Shown in pieces: positions 1-8,157 of a DNA stretch of 64,000 nt (positions are counted from its first letter, which is position 1; every line of letters begins with the position of its first letter). The position numbers and the translations under genes are program-made. The notes under the pieces were generated by a model, which saw only the letters and a program-made list of their open reading frames with translations, did not search any database and had not been told where the DNA came from. The stretch spans positions 868,001 to 932,000 of the forward strand of contig NZ_JAHPZX010000003.1 in assembly GCF_021325795.1 (NCBI RefSeq), given 5' to 3'. The DNA comes from Bordetella sp. LUAb4 (GTDB lineage: Bacteria; Pseudomonadota; Gammaproteobacteria; Burkholderiales; Burkholderiaceae_B).

Positions 1-480
1 TTCGACGCTTTGCAGGATGTGTTCACGGTGCTGGGCAAGCCAGTCTATGTCGGGGAGAAGCCCGGCATGGCGCAGACGATGAAGGTCATCAACAACCTGA
101 TCTCCGTCACGGCCTTGAGTGTCACGTCCGAACTGCTGGTGATGGGCGTGAAGGCGGGCCTGGATCCGGACATCATGCTGCGGATCATCAATTCCGGATC
201 GGGCCGCAGCAATGCGTCGGAAGACAAGATTCCCCGCTTCGTCCTGACGCGCAGTTTCGACTTCGGCTTCGCGATGGGCTTGTCGGCCAAGGATGTACGC
301 CTGTGCCACGAAGAAAGCCAACAACTGGGCATGCAGCTACGCGTGGGCGACGCCGCGCGCCGCCTGCTCAATGATGCGCACGACAAGTTCGGCGACGACG
401 CCGACCTGACCGAAATCATCCGCTATATCGAGGAAGGGGTGGGGGTCGAAGTGCGCGGCAAGGCGGCTGGCCCGAGGTGA
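1..480 (+). CDS. NAD(P)-dependent 3-hydroxyisobutyrate dehydrogenase family, C-terminal part (5' end outside window)
   Basis: The reading frame is open from the first base, so only the C-terminal ~159 residues are present. They match the all-helical C-terminal domain of beta-hydroxyacid dehydrogenases (3-hydroxyisobutyrate, tartronate semialdehyde reductase, GarR/MmsB type). The conserved segment GMAQTMKVINN near the start carries the family's catalytic lysine (G-x-x-x-K-x-x-N-N). Such enzymes reduce or oxidise short hydroxyacids with NAD(P) in the cytosol. The exact substrate cannot be told from this half. A Bug binding protein follows 111 bp downstream on the same strand and may bind the substrate or a precursor of it; that link is inference. 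Confidence 0.85.
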   Translation, partial: FDALQDVFTVLGKPVYVGEKPGMAQTMKVINNLISVTALSVTSELLVMGVKAGLDPDIMLRIINSGSGRSNASEDKIPRFVLTRSFDFGFAMGLSAKDVRLCHEESQQLGMQLRVGDAARRLLNDAHDKFGDDADLTEIIRYIEEGVGVEVRGKAAGPR

Positions 481-591
481 GCTGAAGCGTGACCACGCGT
501 TGCAACGTCGTGACGCGGCGTGCCGGCGCGGCGGTCATGCCCGATTGATCCAATAAAAGCCAAAGCCATAAAACAAATAAACGAGACACGC

Positions 592-1581
592 ATGTTCAAG
601 GTACTTGGAAAATTCGGCCGGAAGCTGCCCGGCCTGGCACTCTGCGCGGTCGGTCTGTTGGGCGCGGGCCATGCGCAAGCCGCCTATCCCGATCGGCCGG
701 TCAGAGTCATCGTGCCGTTCGCCGCCGGAGGCGGGGCCGACATCGTCGCCAGGCTCGTCTTCAAGGGCGTGAGCGAACAACTGGGCAAGGCATTCATCAT
801 CGATAACCGCGGCGGTGCGGGCGGCATCATCGGCACGGATGCGGTGGCCAAGGCAGACGCCGATGGCTACACGCTGCTGTTGGGGCAGAGCGGCCCGAAC
901 GCCATCAACCCATCGGTGTACAGCAAGCTGCCGTATGACGCCCGCAAGGACTTCGCGCCGGTGACGCAGCTGACCCGATATCCGTACGTCATCGCGGCCA
1001 GAAAGACGCTGCCTGTGGATAACTTGAAGGAGTTGATCGCCCTGGCCAAACGGCAACCTGGAACATTGACGGTATCCACGGCGGGCCAAGGCAGTTCGGC
1101 CCACCTGGCCATCGAGTTGTTCATGAGGCAGGCGGGGATCTCCATCAATGCGGTGCCCTACAAAGGGGCCGGTCCTGCTTTGCTCGATGTGGTTGGCGGC
1201 GTGGTCGATCTGACGTTCGGCGACGCGGCGTCGGCGTCCAAGCAGGCGCAGGCGAAGAACGTCAAGGCGCTGGCGGTCACCGGGGCGAAGCGATCTCCCT
1301 TGATCCCGGATGTTCCGACGGTGGCCGAGGCCGGCGTGCCGGGTTATGAAGCCTCGGCGTGGCACGCCGTGCTGGCCCCGCGTGGTACGCCGGAAGCAAT
1401 CGTCCATACCCTGCAAGAAGCCATCGCCAAGGTGTTGGCGGATCCGGCCCTGAAGGCGCGGCTGGCTGAAGACGGGATCGAAACCGTGGGCAGTTCGCCG
1501 GAGGAGTTCAACCGCGCGCTGCAGGCGGAGATCGAGAAGTGGCACCAGGTCGTGGTCGAGGCCAACATCAAGCTGGAATAG
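592..1581 (+). CDS. Bug-family (TTT) periplasmic substrate-binding protein
   Basis: This 329-residue protein has a signal peptide ending near HAQA and then the Bug signature YPDRPVRVIVPFAAGGGADIVAR, followed by NRGGAGGIIGTDAVAK and VPYKGAGPALLDVVGG. These are hallmarks of the tripartite tricarboxylate receptors, which bind carboxylates in the periplasm. An in-frame start exists at 520, but ATG 592 places the signal peptide at the N terminus and is preferred. No TctA/TctB membrane genes are adjacent, as usual for orphan Bug proteins in Bordetella. The ligand is unknown; the preceding hydroxyacid dehydrogenase suggests an organic acid. Confidence 0.9.
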   Translation: MFKVLGKFGRKLPGLALCAVGLLGAGHAQAAYPDRPVRVIVPFAAGGGADIVARLVFKGVSEQLGKAFIIDNRGGAGGIIGTDAVAKADADGYTLLLGQSGPNAINPSVYSKLPYDARKDFAPVTQLTRYPYVIAARKTLPVDNLKELIALAKRQPGTLTVSTAGQGSSAHLAIELFMRQAGISINAVPYKGAGPALLDVVGGVVDLTFGDAASASKQAQAKNVKALAVTGAKRSPLIPDVPTVAEAGVPGYEASAWHAVLAPRGTPEAIVHTLQEAIAKVLADPALKARLAEDGIETVGSSPEEFNRALQAEIEKWHQVVVEANIKLE

Positions 1582-1627
1582 TCACAGCGTCGGGACTTGC
1601 AAAGGGACCGGCCTGCTCCTGCTCCGC

Positions 1628-2431
1628 TCAACTGGCGAGCCAGCCGCCGTCTATGGGCATGACGACGCCCGTGATCTGTCTTGCGGCCGGTCCGCACAGA
1701 TACGCCACCATTTCCGCGACGTCGGCGGCATCCACCAACTGCCCGTTCGGCTGCTTTCCTTTCAAGAAAACCTTGACGGCCGCATCCCTCTCCAGGTCTT
1801 GCGCCTGCATCACATCCGCGATGCGTGCATCGATGTTGGGCGTCAGCACCGAGCCCGGACACAGTGCATTGCAGGTGATGCCGTCATCGATGCACTCCAA
1901 GGCCACCGCGCGCGTGAATCCCACGATGGCGGTCTTGGTGGTGACGTAATCCACCCGGTTCGTGGTGGCGCGCGCGCCGTACACCGACGTCATATTGAAG
2001 ATACGGCCCCAGCGTTGGGCGCGCATGGGCGGGATGACCAGCTGTGTCGCCCGAAACGCCGCCGTGAGATTGACCGCGAGCGAGTTGTTCCACTGCCGCA
2101 GCGGCAGACGCTCCACCGGATCGAAATGCCGGATGACGGCATTGTTGACGAGAATGTCGATGCGTCCGACGTGCGCAACGGCCTGTTCGATCAGGCCGCC
2201 GACCGGATCGGCATCGTTTCCGGGCAGCAGGTCGCACTGCACGTAGAAGATATCCACGGACCATCTGTCGCGCAGCTCGGCGACTTGCGCCGCCATGCTC
2301 TGCGCCGGCACCAGGCCGTGTAATACGATGCGGCAGCCCTGCGCGGCCAGCCGCTCGGCGATTGCCAGGCCCAGCCCGTCATTGGATCCGGTGATCAATG
2401 CGGCTTTGCCGCGCAGCGTGGGTGTAGTCAT
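1628..2431 (-). CDS. SDR-family oxidoreductase (3-hydroxyacyl/3-hydroxybutyrate dehydrogenase-like)
   Basis: A 267-residue classical short-chain dehydrogenase. The start at 2431 is chosen because it puts the Rossmann motif TGSNDGLG (TGxxxGxG) at about residue 16; the frame is open further upstream but carries no domain. Other visible motifs are NNAVIR, the catalytic Ser/Tyr/Lys with YVTTK, and the C-terminal PIDGGW of NAD(P)-binding SDRs. It resembles D-3-hydroxybutyrate dehydrogenases by overall pattern, but the substrate is not assignable. It lies 148 bp downstream of the MHS transporter on the same strand, probably co-transcribed, suggesting that it oxidises an imported hydroxy compound. 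Confidence 0.85.
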   Translation of the reverse strand: MTTPTLRGKAALITGSNDGLGLAIAERLAAQGCRIVLHGLVPAQSMAAQVAELRDRWSVDIFYVQCDLLPGNDADPVGGLIEQAVAHVGRIDILVNNAVIRHFDPVERLPLRQWNNSLAVNLTAAFRATQLVIPPMRAQRWGRIFNMTSVYGARATTNRVDYVTTKTAIVGFTRAVALECIDDGITCNALCPGSVLTPNIDARIADVMQAQDLERDAAVKVFLKGKQPNGQLVDAADVAEMVAYLCGPAARQITGVVMPIDGGWLAS

Positions 2432-2524
2432 GATGCTGATGCTTCCAGTTGCCAAGGTATCCGATTGCGAGTGCGGTGGCTTGTCAGTGTGTCGATTTGT
2501 TGGGGGCGTCCGCGTGCCGGTGCG

Positions 2525-2556
2525 CCCGCTAATGAGCATGCCCGCTAGTGAGCATG
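2525..2556. repeat. two tandem copies of a 16-bp repeat
   Basis: The 16-bp unit CCCGCTAATGAGCATG occurs at 2525-2540 and again at 2541-2556 with one change (A to G at unit position 8). It lies in the 148-bp gap between the MHS transporter and the SDR gene. No binding protein is known; it may be a chance duplication or a regulatory repeat. Confidence 0.6.
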
Positions 2557-2579
2557 CGCGCTCGTCAACATACTATTCG

Positions 2580-3932
2580 CTAATGACGATACTGCGGGGC
2601 GGCCGTTCTCGGCGCGGCGTTCACGTCCGGCACATCATCGCTGGCCAGGTCTCTGCCCTTGGTCTCCGGCAGGAAGCGGAAAATGATGGGAAGCGCGATG
2701 ACGGATACCGCTATCAGATAGCCAGCCGGAGCTATCGGATTGCCCGTAACGACGCCGAGCCAGGTGGCGACATAAGGCCCGGGGCCGCTGATGAGAACGT
2801 TGGCCAGATTGAAACCGGTGGCGCTACCCGTCGACCGCGATCCCGCGGGGAACAGTTCGACCATCAGGACGACCGTGGATACGCTGGCCAGGGACTGGCA
2901 CAAGGCGATCATGGACAGGCCCACGATGATCAGCGTGACGTCACCCGTCGAAATCAACTTGAAGGCCGGGACCAGCAGGACGATGAAGCCTATCGTGCCG
3001 ACGATATTGAGGCTGCGGCGGCCATATTTGTCGACCAGATGCCCCGCCACCACGCACAAGCACAGGTAGATGGCCAGGGTGATGGTGCTGATGGTCAGTG
3101 CCAGCGGGCGGGTCAGCCCCACGGAGACGATCAGCAGGTTCACGGCGAACGCCGCCAGGTAGTAGTAGCCTACCCCTTGCACGGCGCCGACCGCGAACGT
3201 CAACAAAATGGGGCGATAGTCCTTGCGGATCTTGGTCCACAGCGAGGAATGATCGATGCGGTTCTCGCGCTTGATCTGGTTGAATACCGGCGTGTCCTCC
3301 AGCTTGAGCCGCAGGTACAGGCCGGCGAAGGAAAGCGGGGCCGCCGCGATGAAAGGGATGCGCCAGCCCCAGCTTTCCAGATCGGCGGGCGACAGCGTGG
3401 TGGTGAAAATGAGGGCGGTGAGGCTGGCCATCATGAGCGCGAACGCGGACGTGGCCGATCCGATGCTGCCCACCAGGCCGCGCCGCTCCATCGGTGCGCT
3501 TTCCACCAGGAAGGCATTGGCGCCGGTGACTTCTCCGCCCGTGGAGAAGCCCTGGATGCAGCGGATGACCAGCAGCAGAATGGGCGCCCAGATGCCGATC
3601 TGGGCGTAGGTGGGCAACAGGCCCAGGAACGCGGTGCTGATACCCATCAGCAGCAGAGAGATCGACAGCGCCACCTTGCGTCCATGCTTGTCGCCGATGG
3701 GACCGAGCACGATGCCGCCCAGGGGGCGCAGCACGAATCCCACGGCGAAGATCGCCAGGGTGGCGAGAATCTGGGTGGCCGGCGTGTCATTGGGGAACAT
3801 CTGCTTGCCGATCACCACGGCAAAGAATCCGTACAGGCCCCAGTCGAACCACTCCATGAAATTGCCGACACCGACGGCAATCGCCACGCGTTTCAGGTCC
3901 GCCGAGGCGGGTGTTTGGCCTGCTCCTTGCAT
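2580..3932 (-). CDS. MFS transporter, metabolite:H+ symporter (MHS) family
   Basis: A 450-residue, 12-helix major facilitator protein. The N-terminal GNFMEWFDWGLYGFFA in helix 1, the LGPIGDKHGRK loop between helices 2 and 3 and the RCIQGFSTGGEV segment are diagnostic of the MHS subfamily (ProP, ShiA, KgtP relatives). These import organic acids or zwitterions with protons across the inner membrane. The gene is divergent from the LacI regulator at 4063, and a perfect 16-bp palindrome lies between them 61 bp before this start. Control by that repressor is therefore likely. The downstream SDR (1628-2431) may act on the imported compound. The substrate is unknown. Confidence 0.9.
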   Translation of the reverse strand: MQGAGQTPASADLKRVAIAVGVGNFMEWFDWGLYGFFAVVIGKQMFPNDTPATQILATLAIFAVGFVLRPLGGIVLGPIGDKHGRKVALSISLLLMGISTAFLGLLPTYAQIGIWAPILLLVIRCIQGFSTGGEVTGANAFLVESAPMERRGLVGSIGSATSAFALMMASLTALIFTTTLSPADLESWGWRIPFIAAAPLSFAGLYLRLKLEDTPVFNQIKRENRIDHSSLWTKIRKDYRPILLTFAVGAVQGVGYYYLAAFAVNLLIVSVGLTRPLALTISTITLAIYLCLCVVAGHLVDKYGRRSLNIVGTIGFIVLLVPAFKLISTGDVTLIIVGLSMIALCQSLASVSTVVLMVELFPAGSRSTGSATGFNLANVLISGPGPYVATWLGVVTGNPIAPAGYLIAVSVIALPIIFRFLPETKGRDLASDDVPDVNAAPRTAAPQYRH

Positions 3933-3992
3933 CGCTTGTCTCCTTTGCCTTGAATGGAATCGTGATGCGCAGGAAAGTTTTTCACTGATTTT

Positions 3993-4008
3993 ATGATAGC
4001 GCTATCAT
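3993..4008. promoter_or_regulatory. LacI-type operator, perfect 16-bp palindrome
   Basis: ATGATAGC followed by its exact reverse complement GCTATCAT, with the central CG pair typical of LacI/GalR operators. It lies in the divergent promoter region between the MHS transporter and the LacI regulator. The inner 14 bp (TGATAGCGCTATCA) recur exactly at 5167-5180, just past the end of the same regulator gene. Confidence 0.8.
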
Positions 4009-4062
4009 CGATTCGTGAGATTCTTATCCCGTCGAGCCAGGCTGTCAAATATAATTTTCGCC

Positions 4063-5154
4063 ATGAAGACGCCTTCCAATACCAGCCGACAGCGCGTGAT
4101 ACGTGATGAGAAAGATGCAAGCGCGCGCGCTGACGCCGGGGGCAAGCGTCGTCCCAGCGGGCAGGGCGTGCGCATGATCGATGTGGCCGATGCCGCCGGC
4201 GTGTCGCTGATGACGGTGTCGCGCGCGCTCAGGCAGCCGGATCTGGTGTCCGCGGAAACGCGCAAGATCGTTCTCGATGCGGTGCGCAAGACGGGTTACG
4301 TGACCAACAGCGTCGCGGCCACGCTGGCGTCGAACCGATCGAATGTCGTCGGCCTGATCGTTCCCAGCATCCAGAATTCGCTCTATGCGGAAACGACCAA
4401 GGGCATTGCCGATGTCCTGCGCGCCAGTGGCTTGCATCTGATCCTGGCGGACAGCGGCAATTCACTGGAAGAGGAAGAGGCGCTGGTGGGCACGATGCTG
4501 TCCCAGCGTGTGTGCGGTCTGATACTGCATAACACCGACCACACGGCGCGGGCGGTGACGAGCATGGAAAACGCCGGCATTCCCATCATCGAGACGGGCG
4601 ACATTCCCGCTGATCCGATCGATATGGCGGTCAGCTACTCGAACGCCGAGGCATCCAGCGCGATGACCTTGCACCTGGCCCGGCGCGGCTACAAGCGCAT
4701 TGCTTTCGTTTCCCTGGACACGAAGACCAATCGCCGCGCCAGTGAGCGCTTGCGGGGCTATCTCGCGGCGTTGAAATCCGCCGGCCTGCGCAAGGATCCG
4801 CGCCTGATCCGCGAGGCGGCACCCGGTATTGCATCGGGCGCGGAGGTGATGAGCCAGTTGATGAAAGTGACGCCCGCGGTCGACGCGATTTTTTTCGCTG
4901 GGGATGTGTTGGCGCTGGGGGCGCTGTTCGAAGCGCAGCGCCAGGGCTGGAAGATTCCGGGCCGCATCGCCATCGCCAGTTTTGACGATCTGCCTGTGCT
5001 GCAGCACTCCGTCCCGCGGGTGACCTGCCTGCGTCTGCCCCGGCTGGATGTCGGCCGCCGCAGCGCCCAGGCGCTGCTCGACCGCTTGCAGGGGCTCGAC
5101 GCCCCGGTGCATCTGAACCTGGGCTTCGAGATCATTCAGCGCGAAAGCACTTGA
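4063..5154 (+). CDS. LacI-family transcriptional repressor
   Basis: A 363-residue regulator. A basic leader of ~35 residues is followed by the LacI helix-turn-helix MIDVADAAGVSLMTVSRAL, a hinge (NSVAATLASNRSN) and a periplasmic-binding-like effector domain beginning VVGLIVPSIQNSLYAE. A GTG at 4015 is also in frame, but it would overlap the operator region closely; ATG 4063 is preferred. The gene is divergent from the MHS transporter, with an operator between them and an identical core just after the stop codon. The repressor probably controls the transporter/SDR pair and itself. The inducer is unknown. Confidence 0.85.
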   Translation: MKTPSNTSRQRVIRDEKDASARADAGGKRRPSGQGVRMIDVADAAGVSLMTVSRALRQPDLVSAETRKIVLDAVRKTGYVTNSVAATLASNRSNVVGLIVPSIQNSLYAETTKGIADVLRASGLHLILADSGNSLEEEEALVGTMLSQRVCGLILHNTDHTARAVTSMENAGIPIIETGDIPADPIDMAVSYSNAEASSAMTLHLARRGYKRIAFVSLDTKTNRRASERLRGYLAALKSAGLRKDPRLIREAAPGIASGAEVMSQLMKVTPAVDAIFFAGDVLALGALFEAQRQGWKIPGRIAIASFDDLPVLQHSVPRVTCLRLPRLDVGRRSAQALLDRLQGLDAPVHLNLGFEIIQREST

Positions 5155-5166
5155 GCTGCTGAACGC

Positions 5167-5180
5167 TGATAGCGCTATCA
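5167..5180. promoter_or_regulatory. second copy of the LacI operator core, 14-bp palindrome
   Basis: TGATAGCGCTATCA is identical to the inner 14 bp of the operator at 3993-4008. It starts 13 bp after the stop of the LacI gene and lies between two convergent 3' ends, where no promoter is expected. The spacing between the two centres is about 1.17 kb, so DNA looping is possible. Confidence 0.7.
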
Positions 5181-5246
5181 TGATTTAGCTATCGGATCTC
5201 GCCCTCCCGGGCGAGATCTCGCCGCATGCGGCGTCCAACGAACGAC

Positions 5247-7760
5247 TCAACGCCGGAAACGTCCGCCCCCGCCGCCGCCGAATCGCTCGCCACCGCCTTC
5301 GAAGCGCCCACCGCCGTTGAAGCTGCGATTGCCCCAGCCGCGATCCTGCATGGCATCTTCGTTGAAGCGGCCGCTGGTGTAATTGTTCGACGTGCTGCGT
5401 GCCTGCTGCTGCTGGGTCAGGTAGTTGCGGTCGGCGGCCTTGGTGTTGTTGGTCGTCGCCTGCTGCCAACCGGAGGAGGTGTGTTCCTGCCAGCCGTCTT
5501 CTTCGGTGTGGCGATATACATTGCCGTTGTGGTCGCCATAGACGTTGCCGTCATTCCAGCCCACCGTGTTGCCCGTCTTGCTGCTGTGCGTGACGCCTCG
5601 GCTGTTGTAGGAATCGACGCCATCTCCCGTGCCGGTGGCGTTGCGCGAGCTGGCGGTCGTGCGGCCGGTATTGGCATTGTTGCGGATGTTCTGCTGTCCG
5701 GCCGCCCAATCGCCATCGGCATTGCTGACCACGCCGCCGCGTGATGCACCGGATCTGCCCGTGGCCGGGTTGTTGTACGACCCACGATAGCCGGCGGCGG
5801 AGTTGCCCGTTTGCCAGTTGTAGGCCGAACCGCGCGTGCCGGCGAAGCTGGCACCGGTGGCGGGGTTGTAGCCTTCGGCGTGCGAGCCTTGCCACTGCGT
5901 GCCGGTCCAGCCGTTCCAGCCGGCGGCGTGGGTGACCGTGCCGCTGGCGCCCCAATGGCCATACACGTCCACGGTGTTGACGTTGACGCCACGCCAATAG
6001 GGTGCGCCCCAATAGGGGCCCCAGTACGGCGCCGGCGCGCCCCAGACCGATCCCGCGGCAAAGCCGAAAGCGAAGCCGACGGCGGTGTCGAAAGCAGCGT
6101 TGTAGCCATAGGTGGGCGGATAGCCGACATAGACCGGCCCCGCCACGTACGCGGGGTAGGCATAGCCGGTGCCGTACACCACCGTGCCATCGGGCGACAC
6201 CATCACGCCCATGTAGCCAGGTGTGTAGCCATACACCACCGAGGTGGGTGTCGCGCTGTAGATCCGGACATACGTCACGTAATGGTAGGGCGAGGACACC
6301 GGGATGGAATAGATTGCGCCAGGCACGGCGTCCGCCACGCGCCATGGCCCGCTGGGCGCCGGCGCCGTGAACCAGATGCCGTTGGACAAGGCGTAATAGC
6401 CGCCCTCGACGCGGAAGACCGGCGTCTGGCTATTGGCGGCGAACTGCACCTGCGTGCCCGGGATCAGCACGAAATTCGGCGGTCCGGACAGATAGTCCAC
6501 CTTCAGCGTGGCCTTGTCGCGTACGACGGTGGCCGTCTGCGGGATGGTGGCGGCGATGACGGCTTCCTTGGCCTGCGGCGTTCCGGGCACGGAAGCCAGC
6601 ACGCCCGCCGAGGGATCGCGCGGATCGATGCGGGCGAAGTCGCGCGGCAGGTCCTTGCCTGCAACGTAGGTCCAGGTGCCGTTCAATTGCGCAGCGCTGA
6701 ACCAGCGGCCGGAGACCAGGATGTAGTAACGATTGCTGGTGGGATTCATGAATACCGCGTGATCGGCATTCGTCATGGACAGCAGGCCCGTGCCCTGCAC
6801 CGGTGCGAATTCCGGCGCGCCGCTGGTGACCACCAGTTCGGCGGGGCTGGTCTCGACCAGCACCTGGGGCGTGATGTTGGACGGCTTGCCGTCGCGCGGC
6901 AGCATGGGATCGGGCTTCTCCGCGCGGGTGGCGGCTTCGGCCGCGGCCAGCAAGGGCTGCGTAGCGCCATTGAGCAACTGCCACGGGCCGGTGGGCGATG
7001 AAGCCTGGAACCAATGTCCGGTCACGTTCAAGTAGAAATAGCCGGACGTATCCGTCAGCATCAACGCGCGCGTATTGGCGACCCGTTGCCAGCCGCTGGC
7101 ACCCTCGACGTCATAGAGCGAGGGTTTGCCGTCGATCAGCACCAGTATGGTCGGCACGGAACGGAAGAGGATGCGTGGAGGTGTGTTCTTTACCGGCACC
7201 GAGGGCATGGAAGCCAGCTTTTGCGACACGGCATAGCTGGTCTGCAGGTTCTCCAATCGCGCGGTCAGGCTGGGCGGGACGTGCGATTCCAGCAAGGTGC
7301 GCACCTGGGCGGCATTCTGCGGCGCCGTCGGCAAGTCGATCTTCTGGATGCGGATGCGGTCGACGTGGACCAGCCCGGCCGGCTTGTTGACGTCGGCGCG
7401 GGCCGAGAACTGCACCACGCCATAGGTGGGACTGCCGTCCGCCTTGCCGACGGCCACCGCCATGCGTCCACCGATCTGGTCGCCGTTCCAGCTGTCGATC
7501 TGCGGCTGGTACAGCTGCACCTGCATGCCGTCGTTGGCCTTCAATGTACGGGGCCACTGCAGGGCGTGATCGGCAGCCTGCAGCGAGGCCTGCTCGGCCT
7601 GTCCGCCGGCGGTCGGCGCCGCGGTGTTCTGGGTACTGGTGGATTGTGGTGCCTGGCTGGGCGATGTCTGCGCGCTGCAGACGGTGCCCAGCGCGGCACT
7701 CAGGGCGGTACACAGCAATGCCACGGCGGGCATGGTGCGACGGTGGATGGAAGAATGCAT
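5247..7760 (-). CDS. large secreted repeat protein of unknown function (Gly/Tyr/Asn-rich C terminus)
   Basis: An 837-residue protein with a signal peptide (cleavage near VCSAQ). The N-terminal half contains a module found three times, built on G-x-WF-x-A with a following G-x-W: GHWFQASSPTGPW, GRWFSAAQLNGTW and GIWFTAPAPSGPW. A Tyr/Pro/Gly-rich stretch follows (YVGYPPTYGYNAAFD, FAFGFAAGSVWG), then an Asn/Gly/Ser-rich tail ending in an Arg/Gly-rich segment (ERFGGGGGGRFRR). Similar proteins are sometimes labelled carbohydrate-binding family V/XII; I cannot confirm that. It is probably exported to the periplasm or outer surface. It stands alone, convergent with the LacI gene. Confidence 0.75.
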   Translation of the reverse strand: MHSSIHRRTMPAVALLCTALSAALGTVCSAQTSPSQAPQSTSTQNTAAPTAGGQAEQASLQAADHALQWPRTLKANDGMQVQLYQPQIDSWNGDQIGGRMAVAVGKADGSPTYGVVQFSARADVNKPAGLVHVDRIRIQKIDLPTAPQNAAQVRTLLESHVPPSLTARLENLQTSYAVSQKLASMPSVPVKNTPPRILFRSVPTILVLIDGKPSLYDVEGASGWQRVANTRALMLTDTSGYFYLNVTGHWFQASSPTGPWQLLNGATQPLLAAAEAATRAEKPDPMLPRDGKPSNITPQVLVETSPAELVVTSGAPEFAPVQGTGLLSMTNADHAVFMNPTSNRYYILVSGRWFSAAQLNGTWTYVAGKDLPRDFARIDPRDPSAGVLASVPGTPQAKEAVIAATIPQTATVVRDKATLKVDYLSGPPNFVLIPGTQVQFAANSQTPVFRVEGGYYALSNGIWFTAPAPSGPWRVADAVPGAIYSIPVSSPYHYVTYVRIYSATPTSVVYGYTPGYMGVMVSPDGTVVYGTGYAYPAYVAGPVYVGYPPTYGYNAAFDTAVGFAFGFAAGSVWGAPAPYWGPYWGAPYWRGVNVNTVDVYGHWGASGTVTHAAGWNGWTGTQWQGSHAEGYNPATGASFAGTRGSAYNWQTGNSAAGYRGSYNNPATGRSGASRGGVVSNADGDWAAGQQNIRNNANTGRTTASSRNATGTGDGVDSYNSRGVTHSSKTGNTVGWNDGNVYGDHNGNVYRHTEEDGWQEHTSSGWQQATTNNTKAADRNYLTQQQQARSTSNNYTSGRFNEDAMQDRGWGNRSFNGGGRFEGGGERFGGGGGGRFRR

Positions 7761-7904
7761 GGAACTGCTCCTTCAACGAACTCAGGTCGTAGCCGCGCGA
7801 TGGTGGCCATATCCAAGGCCGCAACGGACGTAGCGGCAGACGCCGCCAATAGTAGCCTGCGCGGCAGTAGCGGGGGATGACCCCGAAGATGGCCGGGACG
7901 CAAA

Positions 7905-7963
7905 GGTCGGAGGTCGGGTCGGAGATCGGGTCGGAGATCGGGTCGGAGGTCGGGTCGGAGGTC
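7905..7963. repeat. 12-bp tandem repeat, five copies
   Basis: Five head-to-tail copies of GGGTCGGAGGTC; the second and third have GATC in place of GGTC and the first lacks its leading G. It lies in the gap between the secreted-protein gene and nicD, about 65 bp upstream of the operator-like array at 8027. Confidence 0.85.
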
Positions 7964-8026
7964 GGGGGAGCGGCGGCGGGAGCACGGCTCAGCGAGGCCG
8001 GGAAAGTCCCAGGGTTGATTTGATAA

Positions 8027-8050
8027 TTCTGTTTGATAGAATATCGTTCT
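8027..8050. promoter_or_regulatory. candidate IclR operator upstream of nicD-nicX
   Basis: Read on the minus strand this 24-bp site is AGAA-N5-TTCT-N7-AGAA, exactly the geometry of the site at 10917-10940 in front of the hydroxylase operon. On the plus strand it also shares TTCT-N4-GATAGAA with that site. It ends 107 bp before the nicD start. The link to the IclR protein encoded at 10113-10862 is inference. Confidence 0.55.
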
Positions 8051-8157
8051 GTTCAGCGCACCCCCCCGGGATCGCTCCCGATAGGCTTGGTCAGGCGAAG
8101 CTGATGGAATGGAGGCCAGCGCGCACGCGGCCGAACGCCACGATGCAAGGAGACGAT

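Larger units (their letters stand above)
7761..8157. other. 397-bp gene-free interval with tandem repeat and upstream region of nicD
   Basis: The interval separates the divergent secreted-protein gene (minus strand) and nicD (plus strand). It contains a five-copy 12-bp tandem repeat (7905-7963), an AT-richer patch around 8020-8050 with an operator-like array, a run of seven C at 8061 and the nicD ribosome binding site. No credible small gene was seen. Confidence 0.6.

Noticed and set aside
2295-3953. Open frame of 552 codons on the plus strand
   Set aside because: Antisense to the MHS transporter and part of the SDR gene; low-complexity Gln/Arg/Asp-rich translation without domains.
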